Below, one piece after another: positions 40,791-50,026 of a DNA stretch of 64,000 nucleotides. Made by a program: the position numbers and the translations under genes. The stretch is from Exiguobacterium indicum HHS 31. Its GTDB lineage: Bacteria > Bacillota > Bacilli > Exiguobacteriales > Exiguobacteriaceae. Below the pieces are notes generated by a model. It was given only the letters and a program-made list of their open reading frames with translations. It did no database searches and had not been told where the DNA came from. Position 1 is the first letter of the stretch. Every line of letters starts with the position of its first letter. The stretch spans positions 930,001 to 994,000 of the forward strand of contig NZ_MPSZ01000001.1 in NCBI RefSeq assembly GCF_001939065.1, given 5' to 3'.

Positions 40791-41588
40791 ATGTCAACAC
40801 GTATTGCACTCGTCGCTGGTGCCTCCCGTGGCGCCGGACGTGGCATCGCTTATGCCTTGGGTGACGCTGGAACGATTGTCTACGTCACAGGACGGAGTAC
40901 GAATGAACAGGCAACGGATCAACGAAGCGAAACGATCGAAGAGACGGCTGCTGGTGTCACAGCACGCGGCGGACTTGGCATCCCCGTCGTTTGTGACCAT
41001 ACGAGTCTTTACGATATCGATCGTCTGATTCAGCAGATTCAGCACCAACATGGTCGAATCGATCTCCTCGTCAACTGCGTGTTCGGTGGTTCGGAAAGCC
41101 ACTTGCCGTCTGGAACCGGACGACGGTTTTGGGAGCGACCACCGGAACATTGGGACGCGATGATGTCTGCCGGACCAAAAGCGTATTTGTGGACGATTCG
41201 GGCTGCGATGCCATTGCTGCAACAGAGTCCAGCTGCGCTCGTCATCAATGTGACGTCATTCACTCCAGAGCTGGTGTCTGGAAACCTCTATTATGATTTG
41301 GCGATGCAAACGATTAATCGAATGACACACGTCATGGCACTGGAGTTAGCTCAGACGACCATTTCTGTCATCGCGCTGTGCCCCGGTTTCATGCGAACGG
41401 AACGGGTCGTCGATGCTGGATTCGCGAGTGCCGCGACTGAATCGACGACCTATATCGGACGAGCCGTTACAGCGCTGATGGCGGATGACGATGTTAGCCG
41501 TTATTCTGGACAAGCCATCTTCGTTGCCGATCTCGCGAAGACCTATCACTTTACGGATCAGGACGGAACGCAGCCACTACCTTTTTAA
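40791..41588 (+). CDS. SDR family protein lacking the catalytic lysine
   Basis: A 265-residue SDR-fold protein. The cofactor site is A-G-A-S-R-G-A-G-R-G at residues 9-18, but the catalytic segment reads N-L-Y-Y-D-L-A-M-Q-T near residues 163-172, so the lysine of Y-x3-K is replaced by Ala or Met depending on which Tyr is used. The serine region V-T-S-F-T near residue 151 is present. The nearest classical match is to DHRS1-type proteins. It may be an SDR with altered chemistry or one that only binds NAD(P). AAAGGAG lies upstream. Confidence 0.75.
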   Translation: MSTRIALVAGASRGAGRGIAYALGDAGTIVYVTGRSTNEQATDQRSETIEETAAGVTARGGLGIPVVCDHTSLYDIDRLIQQIQHQHGRIDLLVNCVFGGSESHLPSGTGRRFWERPPEHWDAMMSAGPKAYLWTIRAAMPLLQQSPAALVINVTSFTPELVSGNLYYDLAMQTINRMTHVMALELAQTTISVIALCPGFMRTERVVDAGFASAATESTTYIGRAVTALMADDDVSRYSGQAIFVADLAKTYHFTDQDGTQPLPF

Positions 41589-41624
41589 TTGCTTTAATCG
41601 ATGAATTAACTAGTTTTCAATCAC

Positions 41625-42872
41625 TCACTTCCGTTCCGGTCGTGCTGGATCAAAGACTTCTTTCGCATCAAAGAATGGATCGAGTATGCTCGTATTTCCA
41701 GCAACTGCTTGACGTAAACGAATCCCATCAACGTTGATTCGAGCTTGGCGGAAGTAGTCGGGTCCAACTTGCTTCCACGCATGTTGACTCGCATCGACAT
41801 TGAAGAAATAACGGAAACCGCTATCGATGAGCAAACGATATTTCTCACCCGAATACTCATGCCAATCCCCGACATCACTGCCATATGGATAAATCAGTTG
41901 CGTCGTTTTTCCGATCAGCGGAGCAACGTCCTGTTTGTAGCGTTTAAGATCCGCGCGAATCGTCGTGACTGATTCTTTCCCGACCCAAATATGTCCGTAC
42001 GTATGACTCGCGAACTGCCAGCCATCCTTTTTTAATGCGACGGCGGTCTGTTTCGCTTGTTTTCGTGCCGTTTCGACCTGTTTATTGTGTCCGTATTGGT
42101 TGTAGGAGGAACGATACCCGAGCACCCCATTATAACCTGTAATACCGAGCAACCCTTTTGCTCCTTTATAGGAAAAGTCAGGATGAGACTGGACGAACGC
42201 ATCGACGATTGGTACGAGATCATAAGAACCATCCGGCTTTCCAATCATCGCGTTGACAATTTTTCCATCCTTCACTTTTAAATTCTTCGCAAATCCGTCG
42301 CCTTCCATGTATTCGTAATAATTGACGTCGTCCTGCGACAACACGAGCGGTTGCTTTCCTTTTGGTAAACGGACGGGTGTCTCGACGATCTTCCCGTTCA
42401 CCTCTTTTGCTAAATCTGTTGGTCGGACGAGTACGTAGTTGTTTTTGTACAACGCATCCAAGATCCGTTCGAACTCCTGTTGTGTCACCATGTAATCATC
42501 GTATCCCGCTTCCTTCCGGTCGCCATCAAATGCTTGGTTTGGATCAGCAATCAATGAATGGAAAAAGAGATGCGGCACAGGTTTCGTCACAGGCAGGAGC
42601 GCCTGCTTTTTCTGTTCGTATTCCTCTTCCCTCTGTTTCGTCTCTTTTGTGCGCACGGGTTTTAACACCTTGATCGCCCGGTCATAATCGTACTGTGCAG
42701 CGTAACGCTCAGCACGCTGTAGCGTCTTTTCTATGTAAACTTGTTGCGAAGCTTGTCTTTTTTGCTGTGTCTCTCGTGTTTTTTCCGACTTTTTCTCGCT
42801 GACTTCGCTTTCCCCACATCCACTTAGTAGCAGACTCAGCGCCACACCGCCAATGATCCAGTTCCGTCTCAT
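41625..42872 (-). CDS. Polysaccharide deacetylase lipoprotein (NodB-like)
   Basis: A 415-residue exported lipoprotein (signal with L-L-S-G-C near residues 12-16). After a charged linker (rich in K, E and Q), the NodB-type domain has the catalytic/metal region L-S-Q-D-D-V-N-Y-Y near residue 177 and the metal-binding H-x3-H in S-H-T-Y-G-H near residue 292. Later I-Y-P-Y-G is typical. It should deacetylate a cell-wall or extracellular polysaccharide. I use the ATG at 42872, supported by AAGGAG nine bases upstream; a frame starting at 42908 has a less well placed site. Confidence 0.85.
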   Translation of the reverse strand: MRRNWIIGGVALSLLLSGCGESEVSEKKSEKTRETQQKRQASQQVYIEKTLQRAERYAAQYDYDRAIKVLKPVRTKETKQREEEYEQKKQALLPVTKPVPHLFFHSLIADPNQAFDGDRKEAGYDDYMVTQQEFERILDALYKNNYVLVRPTDLAKEVNGKIVETPVRLPKGKQPLVLSQDDVNYYEYMEGDGFAKNLKVKDGKIVNAMIGKPDGSYDLVPIVDAFVQSHPDFSYKGAKGLLGITGYNGVLGYRSSYNQYGHNKQVETARKQAKQTAVALKKDGWQFASHTYGHIWVGKESVTTIRADLKRYKQDVAPLIGKTTQLIYPYGSDVGDWHEYSGEKYRLLIDSGFRYFFNVDASQHAWKQVGPDYFRQARINVDGIRLRQAVAGNTSILDPFFDAKEVFDPARPERK

Positions 42873-42992
42873 GTTTTTCGACTCCTTCATCAATTTTGAC
42901 GTTTTCATTCCCCTCTATTCTAACTGTTCCCGATTGTTCAGTCGATTAACTACTTTTTGAGTCATTCCGTTTCGTTATGACTGCCCATCCAA

Positions 42993-43007
42993 AGCGGAAC
43001 TTCCGCT
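42993..43007. promoter_or_regulatory. Dyad upstream of the aldehyde dehydrogenase gene
   Basis: AGCGGAA-C-TTCCGCT is a perfect 7-bp inverted repeat around one base, 58 bp before the gabD-like start and about 120 bp from the divergent deacetylase start. It is a candidate operator; no regulator is linked. Confidence 0.3.
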
Positions 43008-43064
43008 CACTCGTCTTGAGGTGTTTAATAAAGGACGTAATGAAATTCGCGGAGGTGCAACAAG

Positions 43065-44480
43065 ATGATTGAAAAGAACTTAATTAATGGTGAATGGTAC
43101 GATACGACAGAAACGATTCCGGTCTACGACCCAGCAACGAAAGCATTGCTCGGACATGTTCCAGCAAGTTCAGCGGAAGACGCACAACGTTCCGTTGACG
43201 CAGCGAGCGAAGCATTCGTTAAGTGGTCAAATGAAACAGCAGACACACGCGCGAATTTAGTCGACGCCTGGTATCGCTTGATCAACGAAAATCGCGAGGA
43301 ACTCGCCCGCATCATGACGACGGAACAAGGGAAACCGTACGTCGAAGCACTTGGCGAAGTCGATTACGGCAATCAATACGTCCGTTGGTACGCTGAAGAA
43401 GCACGTCGGATTTACGGTGAAACGATTCCGGCTTCTGTTCCAGGGAAACGACTCTTCGTCGAAAAAGAACCTGTCGGTGTCGTCGCAGCGATCACACCAT
43501 GGAACTTCCCAGCAGCAATGATCACACGCAAACTCGCACCGGCTCTTGCAGCAGGTTGTACAATCGTCCTTAAACCATCGGAAGAGACACCGTTTACGGC
43601 ACTTCGCCTCGTTGAACTAGCAGAAGAAGCAGGTATCCCTAAAGGTGTCATCAACGTCCTAACAGGTGACGCAGCAACAATCAGTGGCGTCTGGCAAGCC
43701 GATTCCCGTGTCCGGAAAATCACGTTCACAGGTTCAACAGCCGTCGGGAAATTGATCATGCGTCAAGCAGCTGATACGATGAAAAAATTGTCACTTGAAC
43801 TCGGTGGACATGCACCCTTCATCGTCACGGAAAATGCGGATCTCGACAAAGCTGTCGAAGGCGCGATGCGCTCGAAATTCCGGAACGGTGGTCAAGCGTG
43901 TGTCGCGACGAACCGCTTCTACGTGCAAGCATCTGTCCTTAATGAGTTTACGGAAAAATTCACAGCTGCCGTCAAACAATTGCAAGTCGGTAACGGGATG
44001 GACGCTGACTCGACAGTTGGTCCATTAATCAATGCGAAAGCCGTCGCAAAAGTCAAAGCACACATCGATGACGCTGTCGCAAAAGGGGCAACGATCCTGA
44101 CTGGTGGTACGATTGACGAATCGGTCGGCTACTTCGTCACTCCAACCGTGCTTGCCAATGTCACTGAAGACATGCTTTGCATGCAGGAAGAGACGTTTGG
44201 TCCGCTCGCACCGATCTCTGTCTTTGAGACGCTTGATGAAGTCATCGAACGGGCGAACAACACACCATACGGACTTGCGGCTTACGCGTTCTCTGAACGC
44301 ATCGATGAAGCATTGATGCTCGGAAAACGACTCGAATACGGGATTGTCGGTCTGAACGATGGCGCACCATCTGCTGCACAAGCTCCATTTGGTGGCTATA
44401 AAGAGAGTGGTCTTGGCCGTGAAGGTGGCGTCTACGGCATCGAAGATTATCTCGAAGTCAAATACTTGTCGCTCGGTTAA
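43065..44480 (+). CDS. gabD: NAD(P)-dependent succinate-semialdehyde dehydrogenase-like aldehyde dehydrogenase
   Basis: A 471-residue aldehyde dehydrogenase. Diagnostic motifs are P-W-N-F-P-A-A-M near residue 145, K-P-S-E-E-T-P near residue 168, F-T-G-S-T-A-V-G near residue 222, the general base in L-E-L-G-G-H-A-P near residue 246 and the catalytic Cys in G-G-Q-A-C-V-A-T-N-R near residue 280. The GQxCV-xxNR arrangement and length place it with SSADH. It would oxidise succinate semialdehyde to succinate, ending GABA breakdown; a GABA transaminase is not nearby. GGAGGTG precedes the ATG. Confidence 0.85.
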   Translation: MIEKNLINGEWYDTTETIPVYDPATKALLGHVPASSAEDAQRSVDAASEAFVKWSNETADTRANLVDAWYRLINENREELARIMTTEQGKPYVEALGEVDYGNQYVRWYAEEARRIYGETIPASVPGKRLFVEKEPVGVVAAITPWNFPAAMITRKLAPALAAGCTIVLKPSEETPFTALRLVELAEEAGIPKGVINVLTGDAATISGVWQADSRVRKITFTGSTAVGKLIMRQAADTMKKLSLELGGHAPFIVTENADLDKAVEGAMRSKFRNGGQACVATNRFYVQASVLNEFTEKFTAAVKQLQVGNGMDADSTVGPLINAKAVAKVKAHIDDAVAKGATILTGGTIDESVGYFVTPTVLANVTEDMLCMQEETFGPLAPISVFETLDEVIERANNTPYGLAAYAFSERIDEALMLGKRLEYGIVGLNDGAPSAAQAPFGGYKESGLGREGGVYGIEDYLEVKYLSLG

Positions 44481-44526
44481 TCAATTAAACATTTCGTTTG
44501 AAACAAACGATCTTTACCCATAGGTC

Positions 44527-44561
44527 ACCCCTCATTTCTTGAGTGAAATGAGGGGTTTTTG
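44527..44561 (+). terminator. Rho-independent terminator of the aldehyde dehydrogenase gene
   Basis: A perfect 12-bp stem ACCCCTCATTTC/GAAATGAGGGGT with a 6-base loop and T5, 46 bases after the stop codon. Confidence 0.9.
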
Positions 44562-44635
44562 TTTGGCATGCTTACATACTATTTTGTAAGGTATGATTGA
44601 ATTCAAATGATTATACGAAAAGGAGTGATTTAAGA

Positions 44636-45079
44636 ATGGATGTCATCACCTTCGGGCAACAAGAACAGAACCAACACTACATAACAAGACCTGCTGTTTA
44701 TGCGGTCATGCGCGACTCTCAAACAGGTAAAATTGCCGTCATTCAAAAAAAGGACGGTAAGTTGTTTCTTCCAGGTGGCGGTATCGAGACCTATGAGACG
44801 TATGAAGACTGTCTTAAAAGAGAGGTACTAGAAGAAACGGGGATGGACATCGAAATCGGTGATTTCATCGGACGAGCCAATCAACATTTCTATTCACAAA
44901 ACGAAACGGCATATTATTTGAACGAAGGGCAGTTCTATCGTTGTGATGCTGGGCAGAAAGTACAAGATCCGATTGAGGATGATCATTCCTTACGATGGAT
45001 CGACCCGGTTGAAGCAATCGAACATCTATTTCACGACCATCAACGCTACGCAGTCCAAAAGACGCTATACATGATTTAA
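44636..45079 (+). CDS. Nudix hydrolase
   Basis: A 147-residue Nudix protein whose box G-G-G-I-E-T-Y-E-T-Y-E-D-C-L-K-R-E-V-L then E-E-T-G-M spans about residues 47-69; the E and R-E-x2-E-E positions are intact. The upstream V-I-Q-K-K-D-G-K-L-F-L-P is typical of 8-oxo-dGTP/ADP-ribose type hydrolases. I start at the ATG at 44636, eight or nine bases after AAAAGGAG; a frame to 44597 lacks a ribosome binding site. Substrate unknown. Confidence 0.88.
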   Translation: MDVITFGQQEQNQHYITRPAVYAVMRDSQTGKIAVIQKKDGKLFLPGGGIETYETYEDCLKREVLEETGMDIEIGDFIGRANQHFYSQNETAYYLNEGQFYRCDAGQKVQDPIEDDHSLRWIDPVEAIEHLFHDHQRYAVQKTLYMI

Positions 45080-45091
45080 ATCAAGACGCAC

Positions 45092-45135
45092 AAAAGGAGC
45101 ACGATTCTCTTTTTCAGAGAAAACGTGCTCCTTTT
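45092..45135. terminator. Bidirectional terminator between convergent genes
   Basis: AAAAGGAGCACG with CGTGCTCCTTTT forms a 12-bp stem; an inner TTCTCT/AGAGAA pair extends it. It lies between the Nudix gene and the convergent antiporter gene. Confidence 0.88.
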
Positions 45136-45164
45136 AAATATGTGACAAACGAACAGTCTCGTTG

Positions 45165-47180
45165 TTATTCGACGTATTCGTAGAGAACGACACTCTCGAT
45201 GTAGTGAATGAAGCGACGTAATTCCTTCTCCTCTTCGTTCGAGAGATCCCCTTCTTTCGACATATTCGCGATTTCAAGACGCTGAACTTCGATAGCTTTC
45301 AAGCAAAGTTCTTCTTTTTGCTGATCGACGTCCTTGCCACCGATTGGTGACGACCAACGCGTATGTTTGAAGCGAAGTCGTTTATAGAATTCCAGCACAC
45401 TTTGAACGACGTCTGGTGGGTACGATGAGCGGCAATTCTCGAGACGTTCGATCACTGTGCCCATTACCTTTTCATACAGTTCATGCTCGACTTGTGTCAT
45501 TTGAATCAACGCGTCAGATGACATGTTCGATCGTTTCCGCTTCCACCACAATTTTCGAATCGGTTGGACGATTTGGAAACGCGAATCCTTGCCGATCGCC
45601 TTACGACGGTTTTCGATCGAGCGGAAGACATCCTTCTTCAACAGATCCGGCACCTTGTGCTCAGCGACGAAACGTTTTGATTCTTCCTTTTCCCACTGGA
45701 CGGCTTCCAGTCGCAATGCTTTCAATTGATCATTGAATTGATCGAGCTCTTCCTGACTTTTTTCCTGTGCCCGAAGCAACCGAAGCATGACATGATACTC
45801 ATTAAGGAGATCAAACGCAACGACCGCATTGTCTTCGTCCGTCACTTGTTTGATTTCTGAGATTGCACGGCGAATCATCCGTTGTTTTTGGGCATTCAGG
45901 TCGAGTGCGATCGGTGTAGCCGCTTCTCCCCGGTTCAAGACCGGTAAGAGAATCGTTGCGAGAACGAGTGTATAGATGATGACTCCCGCTGCAAGGAAGA
46001 TGATCAATGAGCGTTCCGGGAAGGCTTCGCCGGACTCCGTCAAGAACGGTAATGACAAGACCCCGACCATCGTGATCGTTCCGCGAACCCCGACCAGTGT
46101 CGTGATTAAATCTTGTTTGAAGGACGGTCGACGATGATCGCGGTCCTCTTTTTTAAAGAACCGATGATCGAACCAATTGAAGAACATCGTCCAGACGAGA
46201 CGGATCGCGAGAATGAATGAACCGATTTCGATGACATATAGCATGAGACGCCAGTTGTTGATCGCATCATCTGCAAAAATCTCGCGTGTCGCTTCTGGCA
46301 ACGTCAAACCAAGCAATAAGAAAATGATCCCGTTTAACGTATACGCAATCATCGTCCAGATGTTATCCGTCAACGTCTGCTCTTGTGCAAAGAACGTTTC
46401 CGTCCGTTCTTTGATCAAGGCATGCAAGATACCACCTGTCACGACGGCGATGACGCCTGACGCGTGAAACCCTTCTTCGGCGATGAAGAAGATGATGAAC
46501 GGCGTTAAAATTTGCAGCAAAGCATAAAAGACGACATCTTCAATGCCGGCGCGACGCAAGCGTACCTTAAGAAAGTTCATCGCGAGCGAAATCGTCAATC
46601 CGATCAATGCTCCGACGATGAACATGTAGAAGAACTCAGTCGTTGCACTTTGAAGCGAGAAATACCCTGTGACGACAGCAGCGACCGCATAACTGAACGC
46701 AACTAATCCTGAAGCGTCATTGATCAGTGATTCTCCACGGACGAGTGTCAGAATCTGTTCTGGAATCTGGACACGTTTCGCGATCCCGTTGACGGCAATC
46801 GGATCGGTCGGCGATAAAATCGCAGCTAAAGCAAAGGCAGCAGCGACTGGAATAACTGGAATCAACCAGTTGATGAAGTACCCTCCGACGATCGTCGTCA
46901 ACAAGACGAGAATGATCGCGTTCCCGAAGATCGCTGTCCGCATCCGCCATAAATCTTCTCGTGGGAAGTGAGAACTATCGTTATAAAGTAACGGTGCGAT
47001 GAATAAGAGGAGGAACCATTCGGATTCGACCTCGATCGTCAAATCACTCATTAGGAGAGCGGCGACGGTTCCGGCAATGATTTGAATCAAAGCCGTTGGG
47101 ATGAAACGGATGTAATGTCCGATGACTTGCGTCAATAAGATGAGGGCAAGCATCAATAAAATCAATGATAGTGTTTCCAT
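45165..47180 (-). CDS. CPA1 family Na+/H+ antiporter
   Basis: A 671-residue antiporter of the NhaP/YjbQ-like CPA1 group. About twelve membrane helices span roughly residues 1-420, with the motif I-L-S-P-T-D-P-I-A-V-N-G near residue 124 (the conserved acidic pair region) and E-S-L-I-N-D-A-S-G near residue 149 (the CPA1 N-D ion-binding pair). The C-terminal ~250 residues are soluble and charged, a cytosolic regulatory tail found in the long CPA1 forms. It should exchange Na+ or K+ for H+ and support pH and salt homeostasis. Confidence 0.88.
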   Translation of the reverse strand: METLSLILLMLALILLTQVIGHYIRFIPTALIQIIAGTVAALLMSDLTIEVESEWFLLLFIAPLLYNDSSHFPREDLWRMRTAIFGNAIILVLLTTIVGGYFINWLIPVIPVAAAFALAAILSPTDPIAVNGIAKRVQIPEQILTLVRGESLINDASGLVAFSYAVAAVVTGYFSLQSATTEFFYMFIVGALIGLTISLAMNFLKVRLRRAGIEDVVFYALLQILTPFIIFFIAEEGFHASGVIAVVTGGILHALIKERTETFFAQEQTLTDNIWTMIAYTLNGIIFLLLGLTLPEATREIFADDAINNWRLMLYVIEIGSFILAIRLVWTMFFNWFDHRFFKKEDRDHRRPSFKQDLITTLVGVRGTITMVGVLSLPFLTESGEAFPERSLIIFLAAGVIIYTLVLATILLPVLNRGEAATPIALDLNAQKQRMIRRAISEIKQVTDEDNAVVAFDLLNEYHVMLRLLRAQEKSQEELDQFNDQLKALRLEAVQWEKEESKRFVAEHKVPDLLKKDVFRSIENRRKAIGKDSRFQIVQPIRKLWWKRKRSNMSSDALIQMTQVEHELYEKVMGTVIERLENCRSSYPPDVVQSVLEFYKRLRFKHTRWSSPIGGKDVDQQKEELCLKAIEVQRLEIANMSKEGDLSNEEEKELRRFIHYIESVVLYEYVE

Positions 47181-47236
47181 GGAAGACCCCTTCCTCTATT
47201 GTTTCTTTCTACCTATATCCTAACATAGTTTTTTAA

Positions 47237-48145
47237 TCAATCCTGTCCGAGCGCCTTATCGAATCGTTGCACAGCAATCATTTCTGCTGCTTGACGAATC
47301 AACTGCTCCCGGAGTTCGAGTGGTTCAAGGACTCGCACTTCCGGACCGAGCCGCATCAATTGGCGTCCGAGATACGGCAGTTCGGTTTCCGGAACCAACC
47401 ATGTTCGTTCCGACTGAATCGGTAAAATCCCCTCTAGCAACCGTTCGCCTAATGGTGATACTTCCAGTTTTACCGTCGTCATCGGTACACGTGTCATGTC
47501 TTGTTCCAAATCTGAAAAGGTTAACTCGGTTGCTGGCAACTCATGAAGCGTCACGTCTTTGATCCGATCAACACGGAACTGGCGATACCCTCGATTCGTC
47601 TGTCCATAGAAGTACCAGCGTTCCTGTTCGAACGATAAACCAATCGGATCTACGACGATCATGCGTCGTCCTTTTGTCGTCTCATAGAGAATATTCCCCA
47701 TCCGTCCGCTCTCTAACAAGTCGAGTAACGCAGGATTTTGCGGCGACGGTGGTGTATCGACAGCTTGAAAGCGAAAGCGGTCTTTCCATTTTACGATCTG
47801 TTGCTCCGTCATCTTCGGTAACTCGTTCGCATAGCGTTCAGCGACTTCCTGACGAATCGTTCCGAATGGAAAATCAGGAATCTGACTAATCCATTCCAGA
47901 AGGATGAAGAAGACAATCGTCTCTTCATCCGTCAAAACGAGTGGCGGCATGTTCCGATGTGGCAACATCCGGTACCCCCCTGCTACGCCAGGTTCGCTAT
48001 AGATTGGATAACCATTTGCTTCAAGTACCGTCATGTCTCGTTGAATCGTCCGGATCGACACCTGACATTCTTCCGCGAGCATCCGTGCAGAGAAGTGTTC
48101 GCCCCGGTTTAACAAGCGTACTAAACGCCATTGTCTCGTATTCAT
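47237..48145 (-). CDS. YafY-type transcriptional regulator with WYL domain
   Basis: A 302-residue regulator. The N-terminal winged helix is R-L-V-R-L-L-N-R-G-E-H-F-S-A-R-M-L-A-E-E-C near residues 6-26 and V-S-I-R-T-I-Q-R-D-M near residue 28. The WYL-type domain is around W-Y-F-Y-G-Q-T-N-R-G-Y-R-Q-F-R-V-D-R-I near residue 186. The start is the ATG at 48145 with AGGAGG eight bases ahead; a longer frame reads through the shared promoter. It is divergent from a DHFR-like reductase across a perfect palindrome, so it is probably that gene's repressor. Confidence 0.85.
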   Translation of the reverse strand: MNTRQWRLVRLLNRGEHFSARMLAEECQVSIRTIQRDMTVLEANGYPIYSEPGVAGGYRMLPHRNMPPLVLTDEETIVFFILLEWISQIPDFPFGTIRQEVAERYANELPKMTEQQIVKWKDRFRFQAVDTPPSPQNPALLDLLESGRMGNILYETTKGRRMIVVDPIGLSFEQERWYFYGQTNRGYRQFRVDRIKDVTLHELPATELTFSDLEQDMTRVPMTTVKLEVSPLGERLLEGILPIQSERTWLVPETELPYLGRQLMRLGPEVRVLEPLELREQLIRQAAEMIAVQRFDKALGQD

Positions 48146-48156
48146 ACAGTTCCTCC

Positions 48157-48187
48157 TATAATGACGACATCTTTTGTCGTCATTATA
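48157..48187. promoter_or_regulatory. Perfect 13-bp operator palindrome between WYL regulator and reductase
   Basis: TATAATGACGACA-TCTTT-TGTCGTCATTATA is a perfect 13-bp inverted repeat around five bases. It lies between the divergent regulator and the DHFR-like gene and ends against the AGGAGG of the regulator. On the minus strand it contains a TATAAT that could be the regulator's -10. Confidence 0.8.
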
Positions 48188-48228
48188 CGCTAAGATGAAG
48201 TCACACGATGCAAAAGGAGGAATTATGG

Positions 48229-48753
48229 ATGTCACAACCTACGACCGTTCTTTATATCGCTTGTAGTCTTGACGGGAAAATTGCCAGACTCGATGGTTCA
48301 CTTGATTGGTTATTTGCCGTTGCCGGAGACGGGGATAATGGTTATCAAGCGTTCTATGATCAAGTCGGTGCCGTCATCATGGGACGAAAAACATATGATG
48401 AAGTCCTACAACTCAGCGAGACATACCCTTACGCAGATATTCCGAGTTATATCTATAGCCGGACGCAACGAACGTCTGAGACGGTCACCTATACGGATGA
48501 ACCGCTCGATCAACTGCTCGACCGGATTTCGCCAACGATCGAAGGTAACGTTTGGCTGATCGGTGGTGGCGAGTTGATTCAAGAAGCGTTGCGCTTAAAG
48601 CGCATCCGCTCGATTGAACTGGCGATCGCCCCTGTCATCCTTGGAACAGGTATCCCGCTGTTTCCGGAAGGAACGAATGAAACGAATCTTCGTTTGACAG
48701 CGAGTCGCCATTCGGGACAATTCCTGATGGCGACGTATGAAGTCTTGACTTAA
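48229..48753 (+). CDS. Dihydrofolate reductase family protein (RibD-like)
   Basis: A 174-residue protein of the RibD C-terminal/DHFR-like fold. Motifs are Y-I-A-C-S-L-D-G-K-I-A near residue 9, V-G-A-V-I-M-G-R-K-T-Y near residue 45 and W-L-I-G-G-G-E-L near residue 112. These proteins reduce a pteridine or pyrimidine using NADPH; the Bacillus YyaP-type homologues are of unknown substrate. The start at 48229 suits AAAGGAGG. It is divergent from the WYL regulator with an operator between, so induction by an unknown ligand is expected. Confidence 0.88.
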   Translation: MSQPTTVLYIACSLDGKIARLDGSLDWLFAVAGDGDNGYQAFYDQVGAVIMGRKTYDEVLQLSETYPYADIPSYIYSRTQRTSETVTYTDEPLDQLLDRISPTIEGNVWLIGGGELIQEALRLKRIRSIELAIAPVILGTGIPLFPEGTNETNLRLTASRHSGQFLMATYEVLT

Positions 48754-48758
48754 ACAAC

Positions 48759-48790
48759 AACAACCGGTTCGGGAAAGCGAACCGGTTGTT
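48759..48790. terminator. Bidirectional terminator between convergent genes
   Basis: A perfect 13-bp stem AACAACCGGTTCG/CGAACCGGTTGTT with a 6-base loop, between the reductase stop and the khtU-like stop. Confidence 0.8.
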
Positions 48791-48802
48791 CGTTTATATC
48801 AG

Positions 48803-50023
48803 TCAGGCATTTTTCTTCGTCTTTTTCGCTTTTGGTTCCGTCCACTTGAAGATTTTATTCATGACGTTGTAAATCCGTTTTGATTCCTTCGTCATCAACG
48901 GTCCGAGAATGGCGAGAATCAAGACGTATAAAGCAGAGAATGGTGACAAGATGTCCATCAACCCACCAGCGATTCCGAGATTCGCGACGATGATCGAGAA
49001 TTCCCCACGCGAGACAATCGTCAAGCCGATGTTCGAGGATGCTTTGTGTGACAAGCCTGCTTTACGCCCCGCAATCATACCGGCCACGTAGTTCCCGATG
49101 ATCGTGATGACGACGGCACCGAGTGCGAGCCAGACGGCGTCAAGTAACATCGTCGGATCGATGCTCAATCCGAAACTGAAGAAGAAGATCGCACCGAAGA
49201 AATCACGGAATGGTACGACGAGATGTTCGATCCGCTCACCTTGGTCGGTTTCTGAGAAGACGAGGCCGAGTAACAACGCCCCGATTGCTTCTGCAACATG
49301 AATCGTTTCCGAGAATCCGGCGATGAAGAACAAGGCAGCAAAGACGACGATGATGAAGACTTCATCCGAGGCGATCTTCAGCATCTTATTCAAAAGCGGT
49401 GTTGCCTTCCGAGCGACGATGAAGAACAACAACATATAGCCGAGGGCGATCAAGATCGATGTGAGGGATGCGAGTAATGTCGTCCCACCACCGAGAAGCA
49501 GTCCCGATAAGACCGACAAGTAGACAGCGAGGAAAATGTCCTCGAACATGATGATTCCAAGAATCAATTCCGTCTCCGTGTTACCAGTCCGGCGGAGATC
49601 AACGAGTACTTTCGCCACGATCGCACTCGAGGAGATCGTAATGATTCCGGCGATGACGAGTACTTCATAGAGTGGGAATCCGGCGATGAATCCATAGAGT
49701 AAACCACCTGTAAAGTTAATCGATAAATAGATCGTTCCGCTCGTGACGATCGATTTTCCAGACCGGATCAACTTACCGATCGAGAACTCGAGTCCGAGAT
49801 AGAACAAGAGGAATAGGACGCCAATTCGTCCGAGGAAACTGATGAACTCAGCACTTTCAATGAACTTGAAGTCTAGTATCCCGATTGTCGGAGCGTGCGG
49901 TCCAACAATCATCCCGAGAATGATTAGAAACGGGATGATCGAGAAATTGAGTCTGTTCGCGAGCACTGCCGCGATTGCCACTAAGATAAGCGCGGTACCG
50001 ACTTCAAATATGAGATGATCCAT
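48803..50023 (-). CDS. khtU: K+/H+ antiporter KhtU-like (CPA2 family)
   Basis: A 406-residue CPA2 antiporter with about 12 membrane helices and no soluble C-terminal domain, matching the Bacillus KhtU (YhaU). Hallmarks are I-L-G-M-I-V-G-P near residue 36, F-L-L-F-Y-L-G-L-E-F-S near residue 71 and S-S-S-A-I-V-A-K-V near residue 131, then E-D-I-F-L-A near residue 156. It exports K+ in exchange for H+ and is gated by KhtT. The gene starts 3 bp after the khtT-like stop. GGAGG is just upstream. Confidence 0.85.
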   Translation of the reverse strand: MDHLIFEVGTALILVAIAAVLANRLNFSIIPFLIILGMIVGPHAPTIGILDFKFIESAEFISFLGRIGVLFLLFYLGLEFSIGKLIRSGKSIVTSGTIYLSINFTGGLLYGFIAGFPLYEVLVIAGIITISSSAIVAKVLVDLRRTGNTETELILGIIMFEDIFLAVYLSVLSGLLLGGGTTLLASLTSILIALGYMLLFFIVARKATPLLNKMLKIASDEVFIIVVFAALFFIAGFSETIHVAEAIGALLLGLVFSETDQGERIEHLVVPFRDFFGAIFFFSFGLSIDPTMLLDAVWLALGAVVITIIGNYVAGMIAGRKAGLSHKASSNIGLTIVSRGEFSIIVANLGIAGGLMDILSPFSALYVLILAILGPLMTKESKRIYNVMNKIFKWTEPKAKKTKKNA

Positions 50024-50026
50024 ATA

